Shown here one piece after another: positions 22,595-32,589 of a DNA stretch of 64,000 bases. A program made the translations under genes and the position numbers. Below the pieces are notes generated by a model. That model did not search any database, had not been told where the DNA came from, and saw only the letters and a program-made list of their open reading frames with translations. Where the stretch lies: assembly GCA_951799405.1 (NCBI GenBank), contig OX637332.1:8127001-8191000 (forward strand). The letters are read 5' to 3'. The stretch is from Agapetus fuscipes. Its lineage: Eukaryota > Arthropoda > Insecta > Trichoptera > Glossosomatidae. Each line of letters opens with the position of its first letter. Positions within the stretch are counted from its first letter, which is position 1.

Positions 22595-22860
22595 TGAATT
22601 TGGAACTTTTTTCTCGGCGAGCAAACGTCAGTCTTGAATGGGACTGCCATCTTCAGCAACCAATTTCCAAGTATTTGTTTGCCTTTTCCCGAGCATCCCA
22701 GCCGGGTGACGATGTTTATTATCGCATCCCTTTCAAGTTCCGACATCATTAAGACATTTATTAACGAGGTTGGAACATTTTTTAATTTCGAACTTTTTTC
22801 GGCGAGCAAACATAGTTTTGTATCGGACTGCCGTCCTAATAATATAATAATAACAGGCTG
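22595..22860 (-). repeat. repeat E, two partial copies
   Basis: CTTTTTTCTCGGCGAGCAAA at 22607 and CTTTTTTCGGCGAGCAAACA at 22793 mark two partial copies. The first continues into GTATTTGTTTGCC...CAGCCGGGTGACGAT, which recurs at 23990-24033 just beyond the LINE. Confidence 0.55.
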
Positions 22861-22899
22861 ATTTATTTTAAATTACACATGATAAGAGAGCGCCGTTTT

Positions 22900-23990
22900 T
22901 GTGTGTGTCACACCTCAAGGGCCCTCTCCGATCATGGATAAGACTTTCTAAACAAGTGTGCCTTGAGTGCTCCTCGAAATACACCCACAGATTTGGAGTT
23001 CTTCACTCCGGGTGGCAGTCTGTTCCACTCCACCGGCCCCGCAACACGGAAAGCGCGGTCTCCGAAGTTTGTACGAATCTGACGGCGCGGCTGAACCAAA
23101 TTGACTACTCCATCACCCGCAGATCTGAGTGTCTGCCTCCTAACACCCATTTCAACAGGTGAAATCATATCAGCCAGATAAGGTGGGGCCAAGCCATTGA
23201 TGGCTTTATATACCATTAAACAAACACGGAAGACCACCCTCTCCGGGAAACGAAGCCAATGAAGTTTTTTTAACAGCGGGGTGATGTGAGCGAATTTGGG
23301 AATCCCGAATATGAGTCTTGCTGCCGAATTCAACACAGATTGAAAGCGATTAAACTGTTTCTTCGGCTGACCACTATAAAGCGTCGAGCAATAGTCAATC
23401 CGAGACATCACAAACGCACTCACCAGGGTCTTAACCGCATCTGACGGCAGACATTTTCTTATTGCCTTTATTTGGCGAAGCGAAAAAAAAGAAGAAGCTA
23501 TTGTGGCATCTATTTGCCTATCCAGTGTCAGGTTACGATCCAGTAAGACTCCTAGAAGTCTTACCGAATCAGAAGGCTGGATTAGCTTACCTCCTATGGA
23601 GAGTGGTACTCTATTCACCAGAAGGTGGTCACGCCTCGATGTGGCTGCCCAGAGTATCTCCGTCTTATCCATGTTTAAGATTAGGCCATTGTTCCTCATC
23701 CACCCACCGACCTCCGCGATACACCCAGAGACCCTGCAACTGAGGTCCTCAGCCATGTCTGGCCGAGAATGAGAGTATATTTGCCAGTCATCTGCATATG
23801 AGTGTGCGATGAGGCCCCATTTTTCAACAATACTCTCAATCTCAGCAGTATACAATATGAAAAGGATCGGACCCAGCACAGAGCCCTGTGGGACCCCGGA
23901 AGACAGCGAGTAGGTAGGTGAAACACTATCACAAATACGCACCGCCTGTCTGCGCTCCACCAGATAGGAAGAAAAGCAACCAATATAAAA
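22900..23990 (-). pseudogene. 5'-truncated LINE with partial reverse transcriptase (CR1/L2-like)
   Basis: A 393-codon minus ORF (22932-24113) carries the C-terminal half of a non-LTR reverse transcriptase. Motif GVPQGSVLGP is at residues 73-82 and the catalytic YADD at 106-109. Next come the thumb, a 'LHWLRFPERVVFRVCLMVYK' block near residue 295 and the C-terminal 'WNRLPPGVKNS' block typical of CR1/L2/Jockey LINEs. The endonuclease, the fingers and earlier RT motifs are missing, so it cannot function. Residues 1 to about 42 are not LINE: they are read through the TTAA MITE at 24056 and repeat E. The open frame suggests a fairly recent insertion. Confidence 0.85.
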
Positions 23991-24035
23991 GTATTTGTTT
24001 GCCTTTTCCTGAGCAGCCCAGCCGGGTGACGACAC
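23990..24035 (-). repeat. repeat E piece duplicated across the LINE
   Basis: A 45-bp direct repeat of 22668-22712, with a few differences, lies on the 5' side of the LINE. It is either an aged, unusually long target duplication or an independent copy of repeat E. Confidence 0.45.
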
Positions 24036-24055
24036 AATGTTGTGTACGTCATTAA

Positions 24056-24142
24056 GGCGTGTTATAAAGCCAAATATGCCATTTTTGTTTTGACCATAAA
24101 GTGTAAGAAACAAAAACGGCAGATTTAGCTTTATAACACGCC
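24056..24142. mobile_element. 87-bp TTAA-flanked hairpin MITE
   Basis: The ends GGCGTGTTATAAAGC and GCTTTATAACACGCC form a near-perfect inverted repeat, flanked by TTAA at 24052-24055 and 24143-24146. The loop contains GACCATAAAGTGTAAGAAAC, shared with the palindromes at 9500 and 59399. Confidence 0.7.
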
Positions 24143-24146
24143 TTAA

Positions 24147-25080
24147 GGATTACAAATAGCTCATAAGTTCAAAATAGCAAGGAGAAATTAAGGAGCGTCT
24201 AAAGATTTCACTTTATGCATGGTGCCTACAACTCTTGACGCCTTTCTTTGTTGTGCAGAAGACATTGGAAAATGTTAATCGATTATATTCATTGGAAGTC
24301 AGTAGGTATAAAGCTAACTGCATAGTAAATAAATCGTCATTTTAGCTAGGGAAAACGTAAACAAATATGTTGTTATTGGTAGCTAAGGGCCGTAGTAACT
24401 GTAGAGGTGTGAAGTAAAGCCGCCGAAAATGGATTAGGGATATTTTTAAATTTGATACAAATATAATTTGAACAGCACCTATAAGACTAGAAAATGAAAC
24501 AAATCAATTCGTTGATCGAAAGATATCGTATTGAGTTTCTCCACAATGCATAGAACGCAAAAATTACGCAGGAAGCTTTGTGTGGGCCGTGGGTTTGGCA
24601 CCCCTGGTTTATACAACTGTACATTGTTATCATGTCATTTGTATTGAGATTTACTATCAGAAATTAAATTGAAATATATTTAAATAAATGTTGTTTCAAT
24701 TAAGAATTATTAAGTAGTTATCTGAAAAGTAAAACAAAAAATTAACATATTTAAATTTAATTTAGTCGTTTGTATATTGTAAGTGCAGCAGCAAGCTTTT
24801 TGAGGATAAAAACAATAAAAAAGTAATACTATGAATACAGAAAAAATTATGTTGATTTACTTTTTATTTTTGTGTACTTACAATGTAGATAAACAAAATT
24901 AAATCTATGGACATGAAGTATAACAAAAAGTCAACGAAATTGCACGTTGAGCTACAATAATATGCAGTAATAATAATGCATCGCTATCGCAGTGAAAGAA
25001 TATACGAAAATAAAAGTTGTTCACTGTCATAATAATGATAAAAACTATTCCATTTCAGTGAAATTCATACTTATTATCTG
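24147..25080. other. no feature seen
   Basis: AT-rich. No exon-like ORF and no repeat match. Confidence 0.35.
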
Positions 25081-25615
25081 TGTTGTTATGGACGCATTAC
25101 GAAAGAGTTACTAGAACCAAAAGGAGGGAGTTTGGGTCAACGTCCTTCAAATATCTTTTTTTCGTGTATTCAAACTGCAAAAGTGAGGTGCAGATGTTAA
25201 AAATAATAGTTGAAACAAAAACGCAGCGAATTGTCGGACAAAATGGAGCCGTACGTACCTTGACAGCCGGTAGATATGGCGCCGAAAAACACACTTCACT
25301 ACAACAACAAAGGGTTTGGATTTATAAAACTGCAGCGGCTTTTTTTGAAATACGTTGACAAAAATCGAAGTATCGACCGAGTTAAGTTGTGTCGGACGGG
25401 GGACGGGCTAGTAACTTGAGTGAATTTGAGGGAATGAAGAACGAAGCGGGGAGCTTGTGCGATGGTGGCGCCGACAAGCAACAGGCGGCCATGTTGGAAC
25501 TAGCGGCGTGTGGTCGGTACAATAGGAAACTACAAACAAACAATGCTCGGTAGATTCCTGCTTGACCCGATCTGTCAAAATAACATTAGCGCGGTAAAAC
25601 AAAAATGGGCTAAGA
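25081..25615. other. GC-richer, CpG-containing island, possible promoter or 5' exon
   Basis: Base composition differs from its surroundings, with words such as ATGGCGCCGAAAAAC, GGTGGCGCCGACAAGC and GGCGGCCATGTTGG. The last is close to the YY1-type GCGGCCATNTTG found at promoters. ORFs of 60-92 codons on both strands are unrecognisable. I infer possible regulatory DNA or an unmethylated remnant; nothing more is shown. Confidence 0.25.
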
Positions 25616-25735
25616 ACAAATTTGAATTCAGAACTTTTTTCTCAATGGGCTAACGTTACAGTTGAATGCATGGAGGTCCTTATAAATCCATGGTTGAATG
25701 GGACAAACTTCTTAAACAACCAATTAAAATATGAA
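25615..25735 (-). repeat. repeat E, diverged
   Basis: TTTGAATTCAGAACTTTTTTC, then TCAATGGGCTAACGTTACAG, then GAATGGGACAAACTTC: a diverged form of the CTCGGCGAGCAAACGT side. Confidence 0.45.
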
Positions 25736-25767
25736 TTTAATTTTTTTGTAAAACTGACGATGATCTT

Positions 25768-25852
25768 CTTCTTCTCCTGTTTCAATCCTAAGATTGGTTT
25801 GCAGCAATATCTTTTACTCTTGTTCTCCATTCCTCCCTGTCTTGTTATCGAA
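25768..25852 (-). repeat. LINE 3'-end fragment with (GAAGAA) tail
   Basis: The minus strand reads DREEWRTRVKDIAANQS then stop, followed by AGAAGAAGA. The 'DR..WR' ending plus a trinucleotide tail is typical of RTE-like LINE 3' ends. Confidence 0.55.
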
Positions 25853-25964
25853 AACGTTAGTAAAATTAAATAAAAATAATTATAATAGTGTAAATACAAA
25901 ACAGTGTTTTCATTTGAATCCTTCAATTAAATAAAATTTTATTGAATTAAAATATGTATACCTT

Positions 25965-26410
25965 TTCCTACCTAGCAACCCGGCCATAAGACAAAAAATA
26001 TTTAAATGATATATTTTCTCGGCGAGCAAACGTCGCAGGTCTATGTATCGAGAGCCCTTAGCAATCAGTAAAAAAATGTGAGTAATTTTTCCCTAGTGAA
26101 CTTTGCCCTGGGTCGATACGATTTTTTGGGTTTGGAATTTGTGCCGAGACATTAGATTTAATCTAGGCACAAATTCCAGACATTATATTAAATCTAAGGA
26201 TTTGATAGATGATACTACTTGAGGATTTATTTTTAATGATTATAAATATATTAAATTTAGAAGTGCATTATAAAATGTGATAAATAGAAACACATTTTAT
26301 ACCATAATCGTGGTATGATATTCAGGAGATGAATATCTAATGGAGTCTACACAAATCATATAGACAAAAAAACTGAGACGTCATGTGGCCGGGTTACTTG
26401 GGAAAAGGCT
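25965..26410. repeat. repeat E fragments, both orientations
   Basis: The minus-strand piece at 25965-26095 (CTAGCAACCCGGCC, TCTCGGCGAGCAAACGTCG) and the plus-strand piece at 26350-26410 (GACGTCATGTGGCCGGGTTA) flank about 250 bp of AT-rich DNA. There, AATCTA...GGCACAAATTCCAGACATT forms a small inverted repeat at 26130-26200. Confidence 0.5.
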
Positions 26411-26805
26411 TACTAATGAAATATTAATTTTAAAAAGGTTGCTAACGATATTAGTTACATGCTCCTGTGACGTTTGTCAATCGATAAAAAAAATATGGAA
26501 CATCCGTTTGGAGTCCATTAGAAAATGGGAATGTCGTGATTGGGACGTGGGATCTTGTAAACATCAAATTTAATGATTTACTTAAGAAGTAAATATTTAC
26601 GTTTTGCCCTATTTTAAATCGTTTTGTGATTGGTCTTTCGATCGTAAAGTCAGATTTCATAATGGTTGCAATCTGTTACTAAGTTCTGTACTTGTTTATA
26701 AAATGTACTAACCAAATTTTACGTAAGTAGGTATGCCATTCAAATGACGCAAATTAACTAAATGGCTGGCAGCTTGGGAGTAAATACGTTATTTTTTATG
26801 TCTAT

Positions 26806-27031
26806 CTATAATCTGTAATATATACATATAAGTTGCGAATATATATTGACATTTAAGAATTATAATTAGTGCATGCCCACAAGCAAACACATGCAAGTTC
26901 GCGCCTACACAAACCAAACCTCACATTAATATAAACTTTGCCACTCCTTCCCCCTTTTCCTGAAACCGGGATGGCATTGACAAAAGTGAACCAAGTTATT
27001 ATTACAGAATCGGTGGTCAGCCTCAAACTAA
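26806..27031 (-). mobile_element. repeat A, diverged
   Basis: Reverse copy with hairpin CCCGGTTTCAGGA and a 15-20 bp gap in the middle block. The start no longer contains GGTTGGTATG. Confidence 0.7.
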
Positions 27032-27835
27032 ATTATCAACCCTTCTAATGATTTAGCGTCATGTCTTTTAACACAATGCAATAGATTTTTGCGCCGTATG
27101 AAATATATATAAGTAAATAGTTTTTTTAAAATAGATTTGTAAATAGGAATGCAGTTCACCAATTTATTTGGTCTGGCCTGAAAGAGGTATTAACATTATC
27201 ACTTAATAATTCATTACTTTTTATTTTTAACGAATTACTAATTAATAGTTACCCAATGACATCTTTTGAAGCGGGGTCAATATTATTATCAATATGACAC
27301 GACTTTGGCGGGGCTCGAACTGACGCTAGTGTCGATAACGCAAATTCAAGCGCCAAAGCAATACCCCCTTGAGCATTTCAGCGACTACGGCTTTGTGTCA
27401 CGGCTTCAAAAGGTAGGTACTAACCGTTGTATGAGAAACGTGAGACAAGCTGAGAGATAGCTTATATTCAATATAGAAATATTTGAACTGCAAACACACT
27501 GATTGATTAAGTTAAAAAAAGTAAGAAGAAAAAATAATTTTAAAAAATGTATGAGAAAAAGATAACAAAGAGAAATGAAGTAAAATTTAGAATGACCTGT
27601 TTAAAATGAGGTTCTAAACACAATGTCCTACCGCGGACGTTTATAAATAGGGGGCACTCCTTCGCATCTAGCTAAGTGCTACCCACAACGAAGACAAACT
27701 GACCCGGCTTGATAATCATACACGTGCGGAGCGATGATCACATATTGAACCGCGAGGAGGGTAATTTCATACCATTGCGCTGAAAAACGTAATGGAAAAT
27801 GAAAGGAAAAAGACGTAGTGCTGCCGACGTAAGTG
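27032..27835. other. mostly unannotated; one SINE head
   Basis: Holds the S3-type SINE head at 27288-27405. The rest is AT-rich without an exon-like ORF. Confidence 0.35.
27288..27405 (-). mobile_element. tRNA-derived SINE head (family S3)
   Basis: The minus strand has GTCGCTGAAATGCTCAAGGG (degenerate A box), GGCGCTTGAATTTGCGTTAT and a B box GTCAGTTCGAGCCCCGCC. It is diverged from the 10395 and 62070 copies. Confidence 0.45.
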
Positions 27836-28700
27836 AAACGGTTCCATGTTAGAACGATACAGTGATAAAACGATACATGATATAACGACACATGACATAA
27901 TGAAATATGACAGAGCATCACATGATAGAAAATCAAAATGACAGTACATCACATTACAAAACATCTAAATCTAAGCTGCATAGATATTTTTAATTTAAGA
28001 TTCATATGAAACGCATTCCCACAAATATGTATAAGTTCGCGCTAACACATGCCGCATGTGGACCTACAATATGAAAACCCAAAACGTCACTATGACAAAA
28101 CAGAAAACACTTTAATGAGACATGAGAAAATGGAACTGATGTATAAATTTTGGTCAACTTGTAAAAAAAAAATAACGCCCCCGATTATCATTATTAGATA
28201 ATAAAAAAAACGTGACTAAGCTGTACATAAAGAGTAACTTCCTATCGCGTTATCCACGAAGGAGTCGCATATGGGAAACAAAATAAACGTTTGTGTTGTT
28301 TGTGATGTATTGCCATGTGATACTTTGTCATAGTGATGTATTTACTGTGTTGTTTTATCATAGTGATGTTCTGTCATGTGTTGTTCTATTATGTCACTGC
28401 CTTAGTTCTTGTTTGCTGTCTTGCTTTGAGAAAAATTTACATGAGCAATGTTTGCATGTGTACTGGACCAATGTGTCTTATGAAAACAAGAAATTTATTT
28501 AAAAAATATTTAAAAGAACTTTCACATTATCGAGTTTTATATTTTTTCTTAGCTCAGATTGTGTAGAATTTGATTCTCAAGACAACTGCATGAAAAAGTC
28601 ATATTTGACAAGATTGGCGTATACGGCAAACAAGAACTGGGGGAGCGATGTGACGTTTTGTCACTGTGCCGTTCTACCCTGTCACCAAGTGAAACGTATG
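27836..28700. mobile_element. second fold-back-like element
   Basis: The left end has ACGATACAGTGATAAAACGA and further ACGACACATGACATA units to about 27960. The right side has TTTTATCATAGTGATGTTCT and ends GTTTTGTCACTGTGCCGTTC near 28680. The ends match 12650-13320. A partial reverse repeat A starts exactly where the left arm stops. The LTR element begins a few bases beyond the right end. Confidence 0.55.
27964..28082 (-). mobile_element. repeat A, 3' half only
   Basis: Reverse partial copy running from the TTAGATTT tail to the TGTAGGTCCACATGCGGCAT block; the 5' half is missing. Confidence 0.75.
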
Positions 28701-28707
28701 TACGTAC

Positions 28708-29222
28708 TGTTATGTAAATATAAATATTGAAATAAGTATGGGTAGTTATAGTGTTATGTAAATATAAATATTGAAATAAGTATGGATAGTTATAGTTATA
28801 AGAATCCTCAAAAGTATTGGTAGGTAAGATCGATAATTATGTATAAGTGTAGAATTCTCTAGGCTAAGTAGGTATTTGTTATAATTATAGGAATACTGTA
28901 TTGCATTGGTAGGTAGGATTTTGGTTGTGTCTAGGTAGTACGTGAAACATCGAGAAGTAATAATTACTCTGGAACCGTCTGGCGACTTTAGTTCTGGATC
29001 ATACTGCTCTGAAGAGTATAAAGGTGCGAATGGCCTGCAGAGCGGGCCAGTATCGTAGCGACTAACAAACACATCGAAGCCATCTGATCAGTGAACCGAA
29101 ACCAATGGAATAATCGAGAAAGTAGTGTAAAAATAAATTTTGTAACTGTGTAAAATAAATAACTATTGAAGAAGACCTGTGTATTTTTAATTTGAAGACA
29201 ATTGAACCCTAATTTCGTAACA
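28708..29222 (+). repeat. 5' LTR
   Basis: 515 bp, TG...CA ends. It opens with two tandem 44-bp units (28708-28751 and 28752-28795) differing by one base. A TATA-like GAGTATAAAG lies at 29013 and polyadenylation-type AATAAA words at about 29132 and 29154, consistent with a U3-R-U5 order. Confidence 0.9.
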
Positions 29223-29223
29223 A

Positions 29224-29243
29224 TTGGCGTCAGGTGCGGAATT
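29224..29243 (+). other. probable primer binding site
   Basis: TTGGCGTCAGGTGCGGAATT follows the LTR after one base. TGGCG-type starts directly after the LTR are where gypsy elements bind a tRNA 3' end. I cannot assign the tRNA. Confidence 0.5.
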
Positions 29244-29889
29244 GTCAAGAAAAATTAAGATCTTCTGTCTAAAAATAAATAAAATAAATTAAATAGTGTT
29301 AAAATGAACTTTATTCAAATTGAACTTTGTGTGAACTGACTTTTGTGAAAACAAGTGTTTAAATAAATTTTTGTTAAAAGAAAAGACGCAAAAGCAAGTT
29401 GCTTATAAATTCTGGAACATCATATGGAACATAATTCTGGACATAATTCTGGACATAACATAATGACTATTTTACCGCATTGAGAAAGTCATCAAATTGG
29501 ACCATAGTTTTTTTATTATTGTGTGATTAAAAAAATAAAATAAATAAATAAAAATCTTGAAAAATATTACAAAAGAACGTTCCAGATTCATCGAGAAAAA
29601 GTTTTTGAATAACTATCCTTTGTTTACAAGTGTGTGAATGTACATTAAGTACCTACCTGTGTGTTTGAAAGACTTGAGACGAAATAAATAATTATGTACT
29701 ATCAGACATTATTATGTTAAAAATATTGGTGAATTAAAAATAAATATTAAAAGACAGTACCTACCTACCAATCAGTGTAATCAGACAAATTATTATTTTT
29801 GCTAAAGTACGTATTCAAAACAGCTATATATATAAAACTCAAAACTTGTATTAAATAAATTTGAAAATATTTTTGTTTTGACGTAAATT

Positions 29890-30093
29890 TTGAAAAAAAA
29901 AATGGCAACTAAAGTGAACGTCAAGGACCTCAAAGTCACTGAGCTTAAAAATGAGCTTCTGGAGAGGGACCTGGAGACCTCAGGAGGAAAGGCAGCCTTA
30001 CAAGCACGCCTCATAGAGGCCTTGGAACAGTCAGGCGAAGACCCGGCATATTTTGTCATGGCGTCTGGAGGGGACGCGCCTTGGACGAGCTAA
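29890..30093 (+). CDS. gag: gag N-terminal remnant with SAP domain
   Basis: A 67-codon ORF; residues 12-46 (VKDLKVTELKNELLERDLET...ARLIEAL) fit a SAP fold, two helices that bind AT-rich DNA and recur at the N-terminus of some arthropod gypsy gag proteins. A second ATG four codons in is equally possible. The frame closes at 30093, but the next frame (30081-30272) continues with acidic/basic coiled-coil repeats (EMADNAKT, EKMADNAKT). This suggests one frameshifted gag. Capsid and zinc-knuckle parts are absent. Confidence 0.65.
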   Translation: MKKKMATKVNVKDLKVTELKNELLERDLETSGGKAALQARLIEALEQSGEDPAYFVMASGGDAPWTS

Positions 30094-30272
30094 ATATCAG
30101 CATCAACAGTAACCTGACAGGACTGAAGACTGAGATGGCTGACAACGCCAAGACCCTGGAGGAGAAGATGGCTGACAACGCCAAGACCGAGAAGGAGAAA
30201 GGCCAACCTGGGAAAAACTCGCCCCCTTATCACCAACTGTCAAGGCTTATTGGGCTCAATGGGGATCCATAG
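30081..30272 (+). pseudogene. frameshifted gag continuation (coiled coil)
   Basis: In another frame this overlaps the SAP ORF by 13 bases and encodes SNLTGLKTEMADNAKTLEEK followed by a second MADNAKT repeat. Such short heptad-like repeats follow SAP domains in related gag proteins. The end (after about 30200) is read out of frame across the deletion junction into pol. Confidence 0.5.
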
Positions 30273-32074
30273 TGATAGAAGGAGGGTTTCTGAAACGAAA
30301 GATCGAGAAGGAAGACGGCACACTTAGAAGAAAGCAAACCCTCGTTCCGAGGAGCCGAGTACCGGAAATCTTTGGACTGCTGCATGGAGGAACTTCTGGA
30401 GGACATCTAGGCGTTAAGAAGACGCTGGAGAAAGTGAAAGAGCGATTTTACTGGATCAACTGCAGCGAAGACGTCAAAGATTGGTGTCGAAAATGTGTAA
30501 CCTGTGCAACGGCCAATGGACCGCAAAGGAAAAGGCGAGCACCAATGCGTCAGTACAATGTTGGCAGCCCCTTTGAAAGAATTGCCATCGACATAGCTGG
30601 CCCATTTCCTACAACTGAGAAGGGTAACAAGTACATCATGGTGGTGATGGATTACTTCAGCAAGTGGGTGGAAGCTTACTCAATCCCTAACCAAGAGGCC
30701 GTAACCGTGACTGAAGTTCTAGTTACCGAATTTATCAGCAGGTTTGGCGTACCCCTGGAATTACATTCTGATCAGGGAAGGAACTTTGAAGCTGCTATCT
30801 TCCAGCAAATGTGTGAGCGGCTAGGGATCTACAAGACCAGGACCACTGCGCTACATCCACAGTCTGATGGAATGGTGGAAAGGATGAACCGTACCGTGGT
30901 GAGGTACTTAGCCAAAGTAGTGTCCAGCCATCAGCGGGACTGGGACCGACATCTGCCTTTGTTCTTATTGGCTTACCGGTCGGCTGTTCAGGAAACGACG
31001 AAGAAGACTCCCAGCAGCATACTGTTTGGGCGAGAAATGCGACTTCCTTGTGATCTCAAATTTGGCTGCAAACCAGGTGAAGACCTAGCCGGAGAAGACT
31101 ATGTGACAGACCTTCGCAGGAGGCTGGATGACATCCATGATCAGGTCCGCATGAACATCGGGGAAGCCAGCGATCAAATGAAGGAGCGCTATGACACCAG
31201 AGCTGACAGCATGGGGTACAAAGCTGGTGACTGGGTGTGGCTTTTTGACCCCAAGAGGCGCCAAGGATACTGTCCGAAACTTCAGCGTTCCTGGGACGGG
31301 CCGTACGAGATCTTGGAGCGCATCAACGATGTGGTCTACCGCATAAAAAAGAGACCAAACGGAAAACCAAGGGTCGTGCACTACAATCGCCTCTCACCAT
31401 ACCTAGGCGATAATGATGACCAACCAGCCCAAAAAGTACGACAGTGCGTCGCATCCGAAAGATCACCAACCTTTGAGACGTTTTGGGAGAACGCGAAGGC
31501 AGGGCAGAAGTTTCGCCATGGAGTGACCACAGAAGTCCACAAGGACTTATTTGAGGTCACTAGGGACCACACACTGGCATGCAGTGTACCGGAAGATCTA
31601 GATATGTCTAGAGGAATTGCACGGGTCTTCCGATACAAATTCGGAGAACCGCAACCCTCGAGCAGCCCGCAAGGAAGAGCTCTGAGACTACCGAAGGGGC
31701 GTCAACAAGCATACTGCCTGGTTGTCCCGGATTCCAGCAACCTGGAAGAGGACTACAAGGCATTGTGGGACGGCCTTGTTGAGCTGCGTGACTACATGTT
31801 GGAGGATCAGCAGGCGCGTCTGGCAATACCGAAGATGGGTGGCGGCCGCGCTAATCGAGACTGGCGGATAATCCGGAGTATGATTGAAGCAGTGTTCTCG
31901 GGAGTCGGCATCAGCGTCATGGTGTGCTGCGAGCAAGCGCAGCCGAGAGCCAGTGGGGAGAAATCCGTGGACTGCCACTTCTTCCTGACCACAGGGTGTC
32001 GACGTGGATCAGCATGCCCCTACCTACACAGAGTCAAGACTGTTCCGGGACGAAACAGTCTAGGTGGGGGGTAG
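30272..32074 (+). CDS. integrase - macro domain - CCCH zinc finger fusion
   Basis: 600 codons, open to the 3' LTR. Zinc-binding HHCC: H38, H45, C75, C78. DDE core: D107, D167, E203 (35 residues between the last two), within IAIDIAGPF, LHSDQGRNF and DGMVERMNR. A GPY/F module follows at 336-358 (WDGPYEIL, VVHYNRLSPY at 368-377). Residues about 397-556 look like a TARG1-type macro domain, which binds ADP-ribose: EDLDMSRGIARVFRYKFG (441-458) and RLAIPKMGGG...W (516-531). The usual catalytic Asp after the GCG loop appears to be Ala527, so binding is likelier than hydrolysis. C568-x7-C576-x5-C582-x3-H586 is a CCCH finger. The pol frame is open upstream of this ATG to about 30220 (KAYWAQWGS), so translation probably used a gag-pol fusion originally. 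Confidence 0.85.
   Translation: MIEGGFLKRKIEKEDGTLRRKQTLVPRSRVPEIFGLLHGGTSGGHLGVKKTLEKVKERFYWINCSEDVKDWCRKCVTCATANGPQRKRRAPMRQYNVGSPFERIAIDIAGPFPTTEKGNKYIMVVMDYFSKWVEAYSIPNQEAVTVTEVLVTEFISRFGVPLELHSDQGRNFEAAIFQQMCERLGIYKTRTTALHPQSDGMVERMNRTVVRYLAKVVSSHQRDWDRHLPLFLLAYRSAVQETTKKTPSSILFGREMRLPCDLKFGCKPGEDLAGEDYVTDLRRRLDDIHDQVRMNIGEASDQMKERYDTRADSMGYKAGDWVWLFDPKRRQGYCPKLQRSWDGPYEILERINDVVYRIKKRPNGKPRVVHYNRLSPYLGDNDDQPAQKVRQCVASERSPTFETFWENAKAGQKFRHGVTTEVHKDLFEVTRDHTLACSVPEDLDMSRGIARVFRYKFGEPQPSSSPQGRALRLPKGRQQAYCLVVPDSSNLEEDYKALWDGLVELRDYMLEDQQARLAIPKMGGGRANRDWRIIRSMIEAVFSGVGISVMVCCEQAQPRASGEKSVDCHFFLTTGCRRGSACPYLHRVKTVPGRNSLGGG
32060..32074 (+). other. polypurine tract
   Basis: TAGGTGGGGGGTAG lies directly before the 3' LTR and includes the stop codon of the integrase ORF. 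It is the expected plus-strand primer site. Confidence 0.6.
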
Positions 32075-32589
32075 TGTTATGTAAATATAAATATTGAAAT
32101 AAGTATGGGTAGTTATAGTGTTATGTAAATATAAATATTGAAATAAGTATGGATAGTTATAGTTATAAGAATCCTCAAAAGTATTGGTAGGTAAGATCGA
32201 TAATTATGTATAAGTGTAGAATTCTCTAGGCTAAGTAGGTATTTGTTATAATTATAGGAATACTGTATTGCATTGGTAGGTAGGATTTTGGTTGTGTCTA
32301 GGTAGTACGTGAAACATCGAGAAGTAATAATTACTCTGGAACCGTCTGGCGACTTTAGTTCTGGATCATACTGCTCTGAAGAGTATAAAGGTGCGAATGG
32401 CCTGCAGAGCGGGCCAGTATCGTAGCGACTAACAAACACATCGAAGCCATCTGATCAGTGAACCGAAACCAATGGAATAATCGAGAAAGTAGTGTAAAAA
32501 TAAATTTTGTAACTGTGTAAAATAAATAACTATTGAAGAAGACCTGTGTATTTTTAATTTGAAGACAATTGAACCCTAATTTCGTAACA
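32075..32589 (+). repeat. 3' LTR
   Basis: Identical in length and, by eye, in sequence to the 5' LTR (offset 3367), including the tandem 44-bp start. Confidence 0.9.

Larger units (their letters stand above)
28708..32589 (+). mobile_element. internally deleted Ty3/gypsy-like LTR retrotransposon
   Basis: A 3882-bp element has two 515-bp LTRs and a 4-bp duplication GTAC (28704-28707 and 32590-32593). The LTRs start TGTTATG, end GTAACA and show no difference in my reading, so insertion is recent. The interior (2852 bp) keeps the 5' part of gag and a pol tail starting just after RNase H. Capsid, nucleocapsid, protease, RT and RNase H are missing, with the junction near 30195-30225. It is therefore non-autonomous. 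The integrase ORF continues into a macro domain and a CCCH finger. A purine-rich tract overlaps its stop codon just before the 3' LTR. Confidence 0.9.

Noticed and set aside
23462..23772. Plus-strand ORFs of 89-93 codons
   Set aside because: Antisense shadows of the LINE reverse transcriptase.
28746..29072. 108-codon minus ORF repeated at 32113-32439
   Set aside because: It is the LTR read backwards; both copies match because the LTRs are identical.
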